This document shows, piece after piece, positions 34,973 to 44,458 of a stretch of DNA of 64,000 bases. Under the pieces are notes generated by a model. The model ran no database searches. It had not been told where the DNA came from and saw only the letters and a program-made list of their open reading frames with translations. The stretch's first letter is position 1; each line of letters opens with the position of its first letter. Source of the stretch: Takakia lepidozioides (lineage: Eukaryota; Streptophyta; Takakiopsida; Takakiales; Takakiaceae); the NCBI GenBank assembly GCA_030704615.1, contig CM060733.1, forward strand, positions 5,208,001 to 5,272,000. The letters are read 5' to 3'. The position numbers were made by a program, and so were the translations under genes.

Positions 34973-36481
34973 CTACAAGTTTCTATCCATCCTCCAACAA
35001 TTTTTGGGCTCAGGCCAATTGAATAGCCCCGTCATGAAACGCTTCACAATATTTTCTAGTTTGTACCACAACTCTACTGTGTCTACACACAAGTTTTCCA
35101 GAGCGGAAGCAAAACAGGTTCCAGTAGACATATCGTTGAATAGGCTTGCATCGAACGTGTTACCCCCATTTATTGCCTGGGCTATCTTCCCAATTGCAAA
35201 GGTCTCTGATGGCACGGTTAGAGGGGGCCTACGAGGTGTGCCATCTGACTGGTTGTTGGCTACATTATGAACAATTACAATTTCAGGTGCAATCCACCAT
35301 CTATGTGCGAGAGTCTTTATCATCTTGTCTCTGCTCTCGAAAATGTACAACGTGGTTTTTGGGTCATCCGTCGTGGAGGCCATCCCCCAATCGCATACCC
35401 CGATGTACACATCTTCAGACCCTTGTGGAAAATGCAACAAGATGTTGTCGGGGGACATGTCGTTGTGCAAGAGGTGGTGATTATGGACGTTGAGCATGAT
35501 GTGCAAAAGCGCCCATGCCAATTGGGTGCGATTCTGTCGGAATCGAACCAGTCGGTTGACCTCTTGCATTTCCTGCTCCGTCCTCCGTCGTTCCATTAAC
35601 TCCCTGTTATCCCGATCATTCCCCCATTTTCTGTCAATACTCAACCATGATCGTATGGTCCCCCCATTCCACCAATGTGTATAACCTTTATTTCGACGTG
35701 GATGCAATGCAAAATACTTTATGATGCCGAAATGATGGAACTTTACAGCCAACGCCTCATTGTTATGTTGGACTTTGGCAAGCTCAGCATTTGTTTCCCT
35801 AGGCGTTTTCCCTGCTAGCTCCCAAGATGGAGGAATGAATTGATCCCCAACAATTCTAACCCTCCGAATTGTACCATACCCTCCCTGTTTGGGCGCGTCG
35901 AGTTGTTGTACATGTGCGTTTGTGGATATGTATCTCACGTTCAATGCCGCATCCGCGGACGAGGACCCTGCCTTCCATGGGAGTGGTTTTGTACGTCGTT
36001 TGGCGTGGGCCTTTGCCATGTCAGACCGCCAATCCACAAGCATAAAGAACTCCTCCTCCGAAGTTGGCATGCGATCTTCAGCTACATGTGTTCTCGTAAC
36101 AAACTTGTCCATGGTTTGCCTCAGATTCCATGTGGCATCATGGGCCCGGTCCTCCATCCATTTCGTGAACTGGAACTTCGCCCTGTCCTCCTCCCATTCA
36201 TCCCCGGCCAAAGCCTCCTTCATTCTCATCTCCATATTGTGTTGGAATCTAAGAAACCCCTTATTCCTATGTCGGACATACAAAAGATTCAAACGCATTA
36301 TGTCATCGTCCTTCAAATAATCCAGCACTACTTGCTTCACCACCTTCGTGGCCTCTACGCTTGGATAGTCTTTTTTGTTGACCTGACTATCCCGTTAATG
36401 TGCATGTTTACGCTTCCTATCTTTACGCCCACTTCCCGAGGAACCCCCTGACACTGCGTTCGAAGCAACGTTTCCGGACAT
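34973..36481 (-). pseudogene. Protein-kinase-like gene beside the palindromic array
   Basis: Minus strand. ATG at 36481 opens MSGNVASNAVSGGSS and a basic RKDRKRKH stretch (possible nuclear signal), then an in-frame TAA at codon 29. The frame is open from there to the stop at 34973 (about 470 codons). After a ~150-residue helical N-terminal region with no known domain comes a divergent kinase fold: GGYGTIRRV (Gly loop), EALAVKF (Lys, about 35760), HNDMSPDNILL (catalytic loop, HxD with N, about 35465), VCDWGMAS (DWG in place of DFG, about 35390) and WWIAPE (APE, about 35290). The catalytic residues K, D, N and D are all present, so the ancestor was probably an active kinase. The C-terminus runs on with VETFAIGKIAQAI-type sequence. 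It has a TATA box at 36550 and points away from the array. Confidence 0.75.
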
Positions 36482-36545
36482 GGTGAAAGTAGTCGGGGAA
36501 TAGACGCGGCTTTGTAACGGAAAACTAAACCCAGACTATTGATAA

Positions 36546-36557
36546 CCTTATATACTA
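36546..36557 (-). promoter_or_regulatory. TATA box of the kinase-like gene
   Basis: The minus strand reads TAGTATATAAGG, about 65-75 bp upstream of the ATG at 36481. This is suitable spacing for a short 5' leader. Confidence 0.5.
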
Positions 36558-36773
36558 GCATACCAATTTCCTCACCCTCTATTGGTATAGTACCCAAAGC
36601 AAACTCTCCCGCAGTCCGAGGAAAAAAAGGCAAAAACTCCTCCCCCACACAAATCCACTATCTCCCCCCCCCCACTCTCAGTCCTCGCCACCGAAGTTCA
36701 AACTCCAAGAAACCCTAGAACTGCACTCACAGAGAGGGAAAAAAGTGGGTTGGGAATGAGGGGTAGGTCTGGC
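36558..36773. other. Promoter-proximal spacer between kinase-like gene and array
   Basis: Contains a homopolymer run (C9 near 36665). No ORF or other feature is recognised. Confidence 0.3.
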
Positions 36774-37195
36774 GTGCGACCGCCTCTGCTGCCCATTCAC
36801 GCCTCGTCACGTGTCCAAGGAGCGGTCGCACCTAATAACAAAAAAGAAAAAGTCTGCGATCACCACCGGCTGGTGGTCGCACCCATTTAAAAAATAATTA
36901 AAAATGTGCGACCATACCCTGCTGGTGGTCGCACCTATTTAAAAAAAAAGAAAAAGTTGTGACCACCACCTGCTGGTAGTCGCACCCAATTTTTTTTTAA
37001 AAAAAAGAATGTGCGACCACCCTCTACTTGTGGTCGTACCTATTAAAAAAAATGAAAATGCTGCGACCACCACCTGTTGGTGGTCGCACCCATTTAAAAA
37101 ATAAGAAAAAATGTGCGACCACCACCTTCTGGTGGTCCTATTTAAAAAAAATAAAAAATTGTCCGACCAACCTTTGCTGACGGTCGCATGATTGA
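36774..37195. repeat. Palindrome array A: TGCGACCACC...GGTGGTCGCA
   Basis: About eight inverted repeats with ~10-bp arms and short loops, starting near 36774, 36855, 36906, 36956, 37012, 37062, 37114 and 37160 (about 50-56 bp apart). They are separated by AT-rich spacers of the ATTTAAAAAAAAGAAAA type. The arms differ from those of arrays B and C at paired positions. From 37196 to 37424 there is a non-palindromic spacer rich in CGTCGGT, GACGTCAG and GCTGACGCG motifs. Confidence 0.92.
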
Positions 37196-37424
37196 CAATA
37201 TAAATCATAATATATGAATTTTACAGATAATTAAAGAAGTCCACGTAATGAGGCCACATCGGTTGCCACGTCGGTTCTCATAGTAATTAATCAATAGTAA
37301 AGTAAAAAAATAAACATATTTATGTACAGTAACGTCGGTTTAGGACGTGACCTGACGCACGTCCGTCGCTGACGTCAGACATGTCGCTGACGCGTCAACG
37401 CCACATCACGTCCAAATTTGCAAC

Positions 37425-37950
37425 TAAGATTGGCGGTCGCCTAATTTAAAAAAGAAAACAAGCGACTACCGTATTGGTGGTCGCACAATTTTGTAAATAT
37501 GTACAGAACAAGTGACCGCCATATGGCGGTCGGATAATTTTAAAAATATATTAAAAAAACAGCGACTGCCATTGGGCGGTCGCTTAATTTAAAAAATATA
37601 TAGAAAAACAAACGACCACCATAAAATATAAAAATAAAAGCGACCGCCTTACTGGCGGTCGCGTTTTTTTTTTTAAATATTAAAAATAAAAGCGACCACC
37701 ATATTGGCGGTCGCTTTATTTTAAATATATTAACAAATGAAGCAATCGCCATACCGGCAGTCGCATTATATTTTGAAATAAAAAACAATAGCGACCGCCA
37801 TACGGGCGGTCGCTTAAATTTAAAAATATACAAAATAGAAGTGACCGTAATATTGCACAAAATAAAACGAAATAAAAGCGACCGCAGTAATGGCGGTCGC
37901 TTGTTTTTCATTTAAATAAAAAAATAACGACTGTAGTATTAGCGGTCGCT
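37425..37950. repeat. Palindrome array B: AGCGACCGCC...GGCGGTCGCT
   Basis: About eleven inverted repeats (for example starting at 37461, 37511, 37561, 37639, 37691, 37741, 37790 and 37877), mostly 49-52 bp apart with AT-rich spacers. A few have lost one arm (about 37612 and 37838). It lies immediately upstream of the hAT transposase promoter. Confidence 0.92.
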
Positions 37951-38046
37951 TAATTTCAAAATTACAACAAATATGGTTGTACAACCTTTTTCAGGTGGGC
38001 GCTATTGGTTCGTCATTTATTCATTTCACTTTCATCCCTCTTGGAT

Positions 38047-38058
38047 CATATATAAGGG
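38047..38058 (+). promoter_or_regulatory. TATA box upstream of hAT transposase
   Basis: CATATATAAGGG, followed by a CT-rich start region. It lies between array B and the transposase. A possible first exon (38110-38255) ends at a donor-like ACAG/GTATAG, with an acceptor CGCTAG at about 38344. Confidence 0.5.
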
Positions 38059-38388
38059 AGGAGGGTCACCAAGCTCCTCACTTCTTTTGGCGCAAACACT
38101 TGAGGTTGCTTTGAATATTCTCTTCCATTGAACGAGAGTGTAGCCCAAGAGGAGGGTGCGCACATTTTGCCGTTGTGGCTTCCATCAAAGCCACTTCAGC
38201 AGATTGTGTATAAGCTCAACACTACAACCCACATCGACCCACTTGGGTTACTGACAGGTATAGAAGTGTTAGGCTATTGCATTGCACTCTATATTCACAA
38301 CACGTTCATTTATAGATGACTGTTTTTTGTTGCTTACATCGCTAGGTCCCAACGGAGTGGATATTGGGTGAAGATGAGGGAGGAATGA

Positions 38389-40791
38389 AGCCCTTGGTAT
38401 ACGGCAATCCCGAACATTGTCAGTGTCATTGGTAGTGTTGAGTGCAACCTATGTGGATTAAAGCTTTCTTATCGTAATGATCGGTTGCTCGCTCACCTCG
38501 GCTATAAAGGTGTGAAAAGCGCTGGGGTGGGTTTATGCCTCAAAACATCTATGCGGGTAAAAAACCACTTTGCCCAGTGTGGAGGCAATATTCCAATGTC
38601 TTTGGATCTGAACATGACCTCTGAGCAGAACACTCCATCTTCCCGTCAGGATGCCCCGATTAGTACCCAGGGCGACTCTTGTGAGGCTTCGGGTGTCCTT
38701 GGACAAGTGGATTGTGCCGGAGCAACACCTGCTTCAACACCTCTTTGTACCCCTATACTTCAACGGAGTAGAGGATTACGACAGCAATCCATGCAAGAAG
38801 GTCTTAACTTGTCTGCGAAAAGACAGTTGGATAAAAAATGGGCGCAATTTTTCTTCGAGGCCAACATATCATTTAATGTGGCAAGGCTTCCGGCATTTGT
38901 TTCTGCCGTTAGAGCAACCTCGGAGTCCAGATCCACGTACGTGCCTCTGACTTATCACAATCTCCGCACAAGATTGCTAGAAGACGCCATGACCGAGCTT
39001 ACCCAAAAGGTCAACGATAGGATGGGCTAGTGCATCAGAAAATATGGAAGCACTATATGTGCCGATGGTTGGAGTTCTGTCACAAACAGACCGTTGTTCA
39101 ATGTCATGCTCGTATGTCCAGCTGGGGAACAATTCTTGGGACCGGTCGACACTAGCGGCGAGAAGAAAGATGGACGTTATCAATGCCAACTATTGACGGA
39201 CTTCATCGAACAGGTCGGAAGTGATATAATCGTGCAAATATGCACAGACAATGCCGCTAACATGAGAAACACTGCAGACATGTTGTTGGCACGTTATCCC
39301 TATATGTACTATCAAGGTTGTGCTGTTCATATCCTTGACCTTATTTTGGAAGATTGGGGAAAAGAACAGTGGGTGAAACAACTTGTCAAGCGAGCGAAGA
39401 CTGTTGTGTTGTTCATCCGCACACACCACATCCCTTTGACAATATATAAGAGGTACGAACCCAAATACAGCCTCCGCAATCCAGGCGAAACTCATTTTGT
39501 CACTATCTTCTTGATGGTGGATCGGTTGGTGACGGTGAAGAGCAGTCTGGAGCACACCATCATCGATCCTCAATGGAATGCATACACACGGACATTGTGG
39601 GACTCCAGAAAAGCCAAGTCATTGGGCAAAAGTCGAAAAGTTCGAAATAACATTCGCAGCGATGATTTCTGGAAGAAATGTGAAAACTTTGTTTATATGG
39701 TTGAGCCGGTGTTAATCGTCTTGCGGGAGTTTGATGAAAAGCAACCAGTAATGGGCAAGACATGGTTACTAATGCAAAATCTTGAGAAGCACGTCCAATC
39801 CTTGAGACATCATCCATTCTCCTTGGAACCTGAACTTGCGGACAGTGCTGATGATACATTTTACGACCGTCGTTCGATGGTTCGAACGGACTTGCATTAT
39901 GCGGGGGCTTTGCTCAATCCATTCTTGCTCGACAATACCATGCTCCGAGATGACGCTGATACCAAGGCCGGCCTCGTGCGAGTGCTCATGCGACTGGCTT
40001 CGCCGAACCATGCAGAGAGAGCTATATCCGAGTACCAATGCTTCTTAGATCGCCGCGACCCTTTTGAGGACATTCCAGATCCAAAAGAGCTCAATATGTT
40101 GCCACATGAATGGTGGGATCTGATTGGAGCTGGAGCAAGAAAATTGGCTCCCATTGCGAAGCGTATTCTTGCTCAAGTGTGCTCTGCCTCATCTTGCGAA
40201 CGCAATTGGAGCAGTTACTCATTTGTTCACAACAAGATTCACAACAGGTTGAATCCCGCGAGGGCTGACAAATTGGTGTATGTGTATACCAATTGCCGAC
40301 TGCTACGTGAGAGGGCAGCGGCTGATGCTGCAGCATGGTACGAGAGGAATTTGCATTCCGAAGACTCTGCTTCTGAGGCTGATTCGATGAGTGACGATAC
40401 TGAGCCTCAGAGAGAATCATCTCAGAGAGAATCATCTACCTCCGATAGTGAAGATGGATCCGATGATGCTCCCGAAAATGCATATGACCCGTTTACATCA
40501 ACAGATGATGATGCTTATATCCAGCCGACCTTTGATGACTTTCTTGAAGAAGTGCGTATCGCAGATGAAGGTGAAGCTGCAATTGTGTCATCCCCAGAAC
40601 ATGGTCCTCAAAATGAAGTTGGGGTCGACCCTCGCCCCCCACTACACGCTGAAGCCACCGGTAGTGCCCCAATGGAGCTTAGGGGTGATGTACTGCCAGG
40701 ACCGATCGACGTACGCAACCCTGTTCATACAAATGATGGTGTCGAACCCATTGTACAGTCGACGGGACGGGATCATGTCTCACCGATATGA
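38389..40791 (+). pseudogene. hAT-family transposase (BED finger, DUF659-like core, hAT dimerisation)
   Basis: One frame of about 800 codons from 38389, interrupted by a single TAG at 39028-39030. N-terminal BED-type finger: VECNLCGLKL...RLLAHLGY...GLC (about 38430-38530). Core with YGSTICADGWSS, the first acidic site and the usual DUF659 DGW motif; FLGPVDTSGEKK; ICTDNAANM; and QGCAVHILDLILEDWG. C-terminal hAT dimerisation domain: LPHEWWDLIGAG...LAPIAKRILAQVCSASSCERNWSSYSFVHNKIHNRL (about 40090-40260). It ends in a long acidic Ser/Asp/Glu tail, unusual for hAT enzymes. No start codon lies in this frame near 38389, so a 5' exon is needed. The same frame stays largely open to 41307 past stops at 40791 and 41088. 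The enzyme would cut and re-insert elements carrying its binding sites. Confidence 0.92.
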
Positions 40792-41624
40792 CCAGCTCCA
40801 CCACAATGCCAAAACCGATCCAGCTCCCCATCAATACAACGGGCATTAAGGAGCAACATGGTTGATCTGTTTTCCACACGCATGCATCATTCTGCTGCAT
40901 TGGACTGGGCGGAAGTTCAAGCCTCGGATGATGACAACCTGCCACTACAATTCCACCTTAACCGACGTGTTGCGCAGCAGACCCGTGGTTCCTCACATGC
41001 CGGACCATCTAAATGCCGGTCCATCTCGGGCAGTCCCCCCTCCGGTACCTCCTTCAAGACCATCTTCGATTGCGTCCCAAGTCCATAAACGACAGATCGA
41101 CCCACAAACAGGCCAGATACCGTGGATGGTAATCAAGACCGGAGCGAGAGTCGACCTCAGAGAGAACTAAATGTGGTTCGAGGTCGCTTGCAGATTCAAA
41201 GGCCTGGACATATGAGGTCGGATAAAGAGGACGATTCCAGCACTGATCATGGCAACAGTGGTGAAGTCGAGGGTGACCCGGATTTTCAACCCACCGGAGC
41301 ATTATGATTAGGATCTTCTTCGTCCCGCCGTCGAAGCAGTAGAAGGAATTGAAGTAAAACAGCTGTAGACATGCATCGGCATTTTTTAGTGGACATGTTT
41401 ATATTTCTGTACTGAAGTAATACCAATGTGATCATTGTCACTATGAGTATTTGTATTGTTGTTGTGTATGTGTTGGAAAATAAAAGATGTTGCCCATGTG
41501 TATATCAGCCAAAATATCGGCCAAAGGCACCGTCACTCGCTCATGTTTGTGTTCGGTGATTTACTTGTGGAATGAAGAACAATTGTGCCATGCTTCCAAC
41601 TGTGCATTCATTTTTATTTAAATG
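40792..41624 (+). other. Transposase 3' region; possible C-terminal read-on
   Basis: The transposase frame continues with two further open stretches (to 41088 and to 41307) that are Asp/Arg/Ser-rich like the tail before them. They may be the decayed end of the same protein. After 41307 I see only the poly(A) signal and the start of array C. Confidence 0.35.
41479..41484 (+). terminator. Poly(A) signal AATAAA of hAT transposase
   Basis: AATAAA about 170 bp after the last open stretch of the transposase frame and ahead of the right palindromic array. Confidence 0.45.
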
Positions 41625-43342
41625 GAGCGACCGCCAAGGTGGCGGTCACTTCTACGAGGTCTGCCCTCCGCGTGGAGCGAGGAATGAGGGGGGGGGGGGG
41701 AGGCATATAAGCTCCCAGTTATTAATTTGGAAATGAAGCGACCGCCGTTACTGGTGGTCGTTTTTTTGTTTTTTTGGAGCAAAATGGAGCGACCGCCATT
41801 ACGGGCGGTCGCCGTTATTGTTGTTTTTTGTAATTGCAGCGACCGCCATTAGTGGCGGTCGCTTTTATTGAAATTTGGTTGGAAATGGAGCGACCGCCAA
41901 GGTGGCGGTCACTTCTACAAAGTGTGTCCTGCGTATGGAGCGAGGAGTGAGGCGGGGGGGAGGGGGGCATATAAGCTCCGGGACATTCTCCCTTTACTTC
42001 TCTTGTTTTTATAAATGCAGCGATTGCCATTATTGGCGGTCGTTTTTTTTTTTTTTTTTTTTAGGCGAAATGAAGTGACCGCCATTTGTGGCGATCGTTT
42101 TTTTTTGTTTTTAAATGGAGCGACCGCCATGGTGGCGGTCGCTTCTACGAGGTCGGCCCTGCGCGTGGAGCGAGGAATGAGGCGGGGGGGGGGGGGGGGG
42201 GGGCGCATGTAAGCCCCCAGTCATTCTCCCTTCACTTCCATTACTGGCAGTTTTTGTTTTTACAAAATGCAGTGACCGCCATTTCTGGCGATCGCTGTAA
42301 TGGTTATTTTTTAAGATGCAGCGACCGCCATTACTGGCGGTCGCTTTTATTTTAATTATTTTGGAAATGAAGCGACCGCTATTATTGGCGGTCGCTTTTA
42401 TTTTAATTATTTTGGAATTGAAGCGACCGCCATTATTGGCGGTCGCTTTTATTTTAGTTATTTTGGAAATGAAGCTACTGCCATTACTGGCGGTCGCTTT
42501 TATTTTAATTATTTTGGAAATGAAGCGACCGCCTATGTTGGTGGTCGCTTATTTATTTTAAAGTTTTTGAAAATGAAGCGACCGCCTATGTTGGCGGTCG
42601 CTTATTTATTTTAAAGTTTTTAAAAATGAAGCAACCGCCTATGTTGGCGGTCGCTTATTTATTTTAAATGTTTTGAAAATGAAGTGACCGCCTATGCTGG
42701 CAGTTGCTAATTTTATTTATTTATTTATTAAATGAAGCGACCGTCTATGTTGGCGGTTGCTTATTTATTTTAAAGTTTTTGAAAATGAAGCGACCGCCTA
42801 TGTTGGCGGTCGTTTATTTATTTGAAATATTTTTCAAATGAAGCGACCGCGTGGCGGTCGCTTATTTTTTTTAATTTTTTTTTCAAATGAAACGACCGCC
42901 TATGTTGGCGGTCGCTTATTTTTTTTCAAGTTTTTGAAAATGAAGTGACCGCCTATGTTGGCGGTCGCTTATTTATTTTAAATTTTTGAAAATGAAGCGA
43001 CCGCCTATGTTGGCGGTCGCTTATTTATTTTAAATGTTTTTAAAATGAAGCGACCGCATATGCTGGCGGTCGCTTATTTATTTTAATTTTTTTTTAATGA
43101 AGTGACCCCCTATGTTGGCGGTCGGTTTTTTTTGTTTTTAAAGTTTTTGAAAATGAAGCGACCGCCTATGTTGGCGGTCGCTTATTTTTTTTATTTCCGG
43201 AAAATGGGGCGACCACCTGTTCTGACGGTCGTTTTTTTTTTTTTTTTTTTTTTTTTTCGGAAAGTGGAGCGACCGCTGGCGGTCGCTTATTTTTTTATTT
43301 TTCCAGAAAATCGAGCGACCGCCAATTTGGCGGTCGCTTCTA
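41625..43342. repeat. Palindrome array C: AGCGACCGCC-loop-GGCGGTCGCT, ~29 copies
   Basis: About 29 inverted repeats, with 10-bp arms and ~6-base loops in intact copies. The commonest is AAGCGACCGCCTATGTTGGC plus GGTCGCTT. In the most regular part starts fall at 42370, 42421, 42472, 42523, 42576, 42629, 42682 and 42735, that is 51-53 bp apart. Spacers are AT-rich (TTATTTATTTTAAAGTTTTTGAAAATG) and similar to one another. Loops fall into groups: ATTACT/ATTATT early, TATGTT later. Between 41640 and 42240 the array is broken by three promoter-like units. Confidence 0.95.
41650..42235 (+). promoter_or_regulatory. Three duplicated TATA-bearing units inside array C
   Basis: At about 41655-41715, 41912-41990 and 42145-42235 the same ~70-bp segment occurs: a copy of CTGCGCGTGGAGCGAGGAATGAGG, a G-rich run, then GCATATAAGCTCC (TATA-like, decayed to GCATGTAAGC in the third). 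A fourth, diverged copy at 43340-43430 is the likely promoter of the next gene. Confidence 0.6.
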
Positions 43343-43386
43343 GAAGATTCGCCCTGCACGTGGCCCGAGAAATGATGGCGTGGGGG

Positions 43387-43395
43387 ATATAAGCC
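43387..43395 (+). promoter_or_regulatory. TATA box of the coiled-coil protein gene
   Basis: GGGATATAAGCC just after the last palindrome, with a CT-rich start region (TCATCACTTCCTCTCC). It is about 300 bp ahead of the ATG near 43695. Confidence 0.45.
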
Positions 43396-43694
43396 AAGGA
43401 AGGCTTATTGTCTCATCACTTCCTCTCCACACAACTTGTGTGTGCGTGACATTTCATTATTCTACGACACGTAGTCACGTGGAGAATGAAGCCATTGGTT
43501 GGGTATGGGGTATTTTTTGTCGCGATTTCTGTGAGGTCATTGCAGAATGCTCCTATAGGCCCACCTATTTTATTCTACAAAATTAGCTTTTAGGAACTAT
43601 TTTGACACCTACTCAAAATCTACTTAGCGGGGGAAAGGTTTAGAGTTACGTCTTTTTAGAAAACCTCGTTTAGTGTTGCTCCGATTGTTGTAGA

Positions 43695-44458
43695 ATGACA
43701 GAGGGCCAGGACGATGACCGTCATGGAAGAGATGACCCCAATGAACATGGACCGCCTCCTAAAAAAATCAAAGGGTCAAGGCAAGACTTGAATTGGGAAG
43801 TATTTGGTGACCCTAGCATACTAGCAGAAGAGGGCTGGAAGGATGTTCTGGAAAAGTTCTGGTGGCCGATGGCAAGATGCAAAAAATTCGTGAAATGGTA
43901 CCACATCAATCGATTGTGGCCTTTGAATAGGCATTACATGCAAACCCGAAACAATTACGCAGAGTCCAGGTCTTGCACGAACTTGCATTTCCAGCATATG
44001 GCGAATGAGGTACATTGCACATTGTGGGGTCAACCTCTCTTAAAGGGTCAAATCTCTTGCGTCCAGTGTATTGGCAAACTGCTAGTAGGAGGAACGCAAG
44101 GTTGCTATACGATTTGGAGTACATCCCGGACACATTCGGAATACAACCGGCTGCAACGTTAGAGGAACAACTAGCGGAAAGAGACCAGCGAATCAGGACC
44201 CTGCAGGACCGACTAGACTGGCAAACACTGCGCATAGCCGAGTTGGAAGCTAAATTGCAAGACATGCCTCCAAACAATGAAAGCACTGTTGTCCACAATG
44301 AGGATCGAACAAACGTCGTGGACATGGACACGGAGTTTGCGGTACCCGATCGCAATATTGACCTCATCATTCATGAAGTTACGGACGTCCTTGACCATGT
44401 GGCCGATGAAACCATGGTTGAGGAACAGCGAATTGCGGATGAGAGAAGGAGGAAATGA
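43695..44458 (+). pseudogene. Basic/coiled-coil protein gene beside the palindromic array
   Basis: ATG near 43695 opens a polar segment with PPKKIKG (possible nuclear signal). A Trp/Lys/Arg-rich central part follows (EGWKDVLEKFWWPMARCKKFVKWYHINRLWPLNRHYMQTR). A frameshift at about 44010-44030 then precedes a second part with NARLLYDLEYIPDTFG and a heptad coiled coil (LEEQLAERDQRIRTLQDRLDWQTLRIAELEAKL cut near its middle), ending in Glu/Arg-rich sequence at 44458. About 250 residues in all. I do not recognise the family. It is transcribed away from array C, mirroring the kinase-like gene on the other side. It could be an accessory protein of the transposon, but that is inference. Confidence 0.5.

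Larger units (their letters stand above)
36774..43342 (+). mobile_element. Candidate hAT-like transposon with palindromic subterminal arrays
   Basis: A hAT transposase gene in the middle, with the same palindrome family in arrays on both sides. This is the layout of a DNA transposon whose subterminal regions hold many transposase-binding sites. The limits given are the outermost palindromes, not proven ends. I found no convincing terminal inverted repeats or 8-bp target duplication at these limits, so the true ends may lie further out and could include the flanking kinase-like and coiled-coil genes. Confidence 0.55.

Noticed and set aside
37540-37911. Open frames in arrays B and C (RPPLLAVAF-type repeats)
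   Set aside because: Products of the repeated GCGACCGCC palindrome, not genes.
9668-40791. Stop-codon recoding as an explanation for lone in-frame TGA, TAG and TAA codons
   Set aside because: All three stop types occur, in unrelated mobile genes that also carry frameshifts elsewhere, while the RUNKEL exons read normally with the standard code.
41625-43342. CRISPR-like array of evenly spaced palindromic repeats
   Set aside because: The genome is a plant's; the 'spacers' are AT-rich and similar to each other rather than unique; repeats diverge; no cas genes. It is a transposon-associated array.
36774-43342. Terminal inverted repeats of the hAT element at the outermost palindromes
   Set aside because: I compared the sequence just outside both limits and saw no convincing inverted match or shared 8-mer, so the ends are not claimed.
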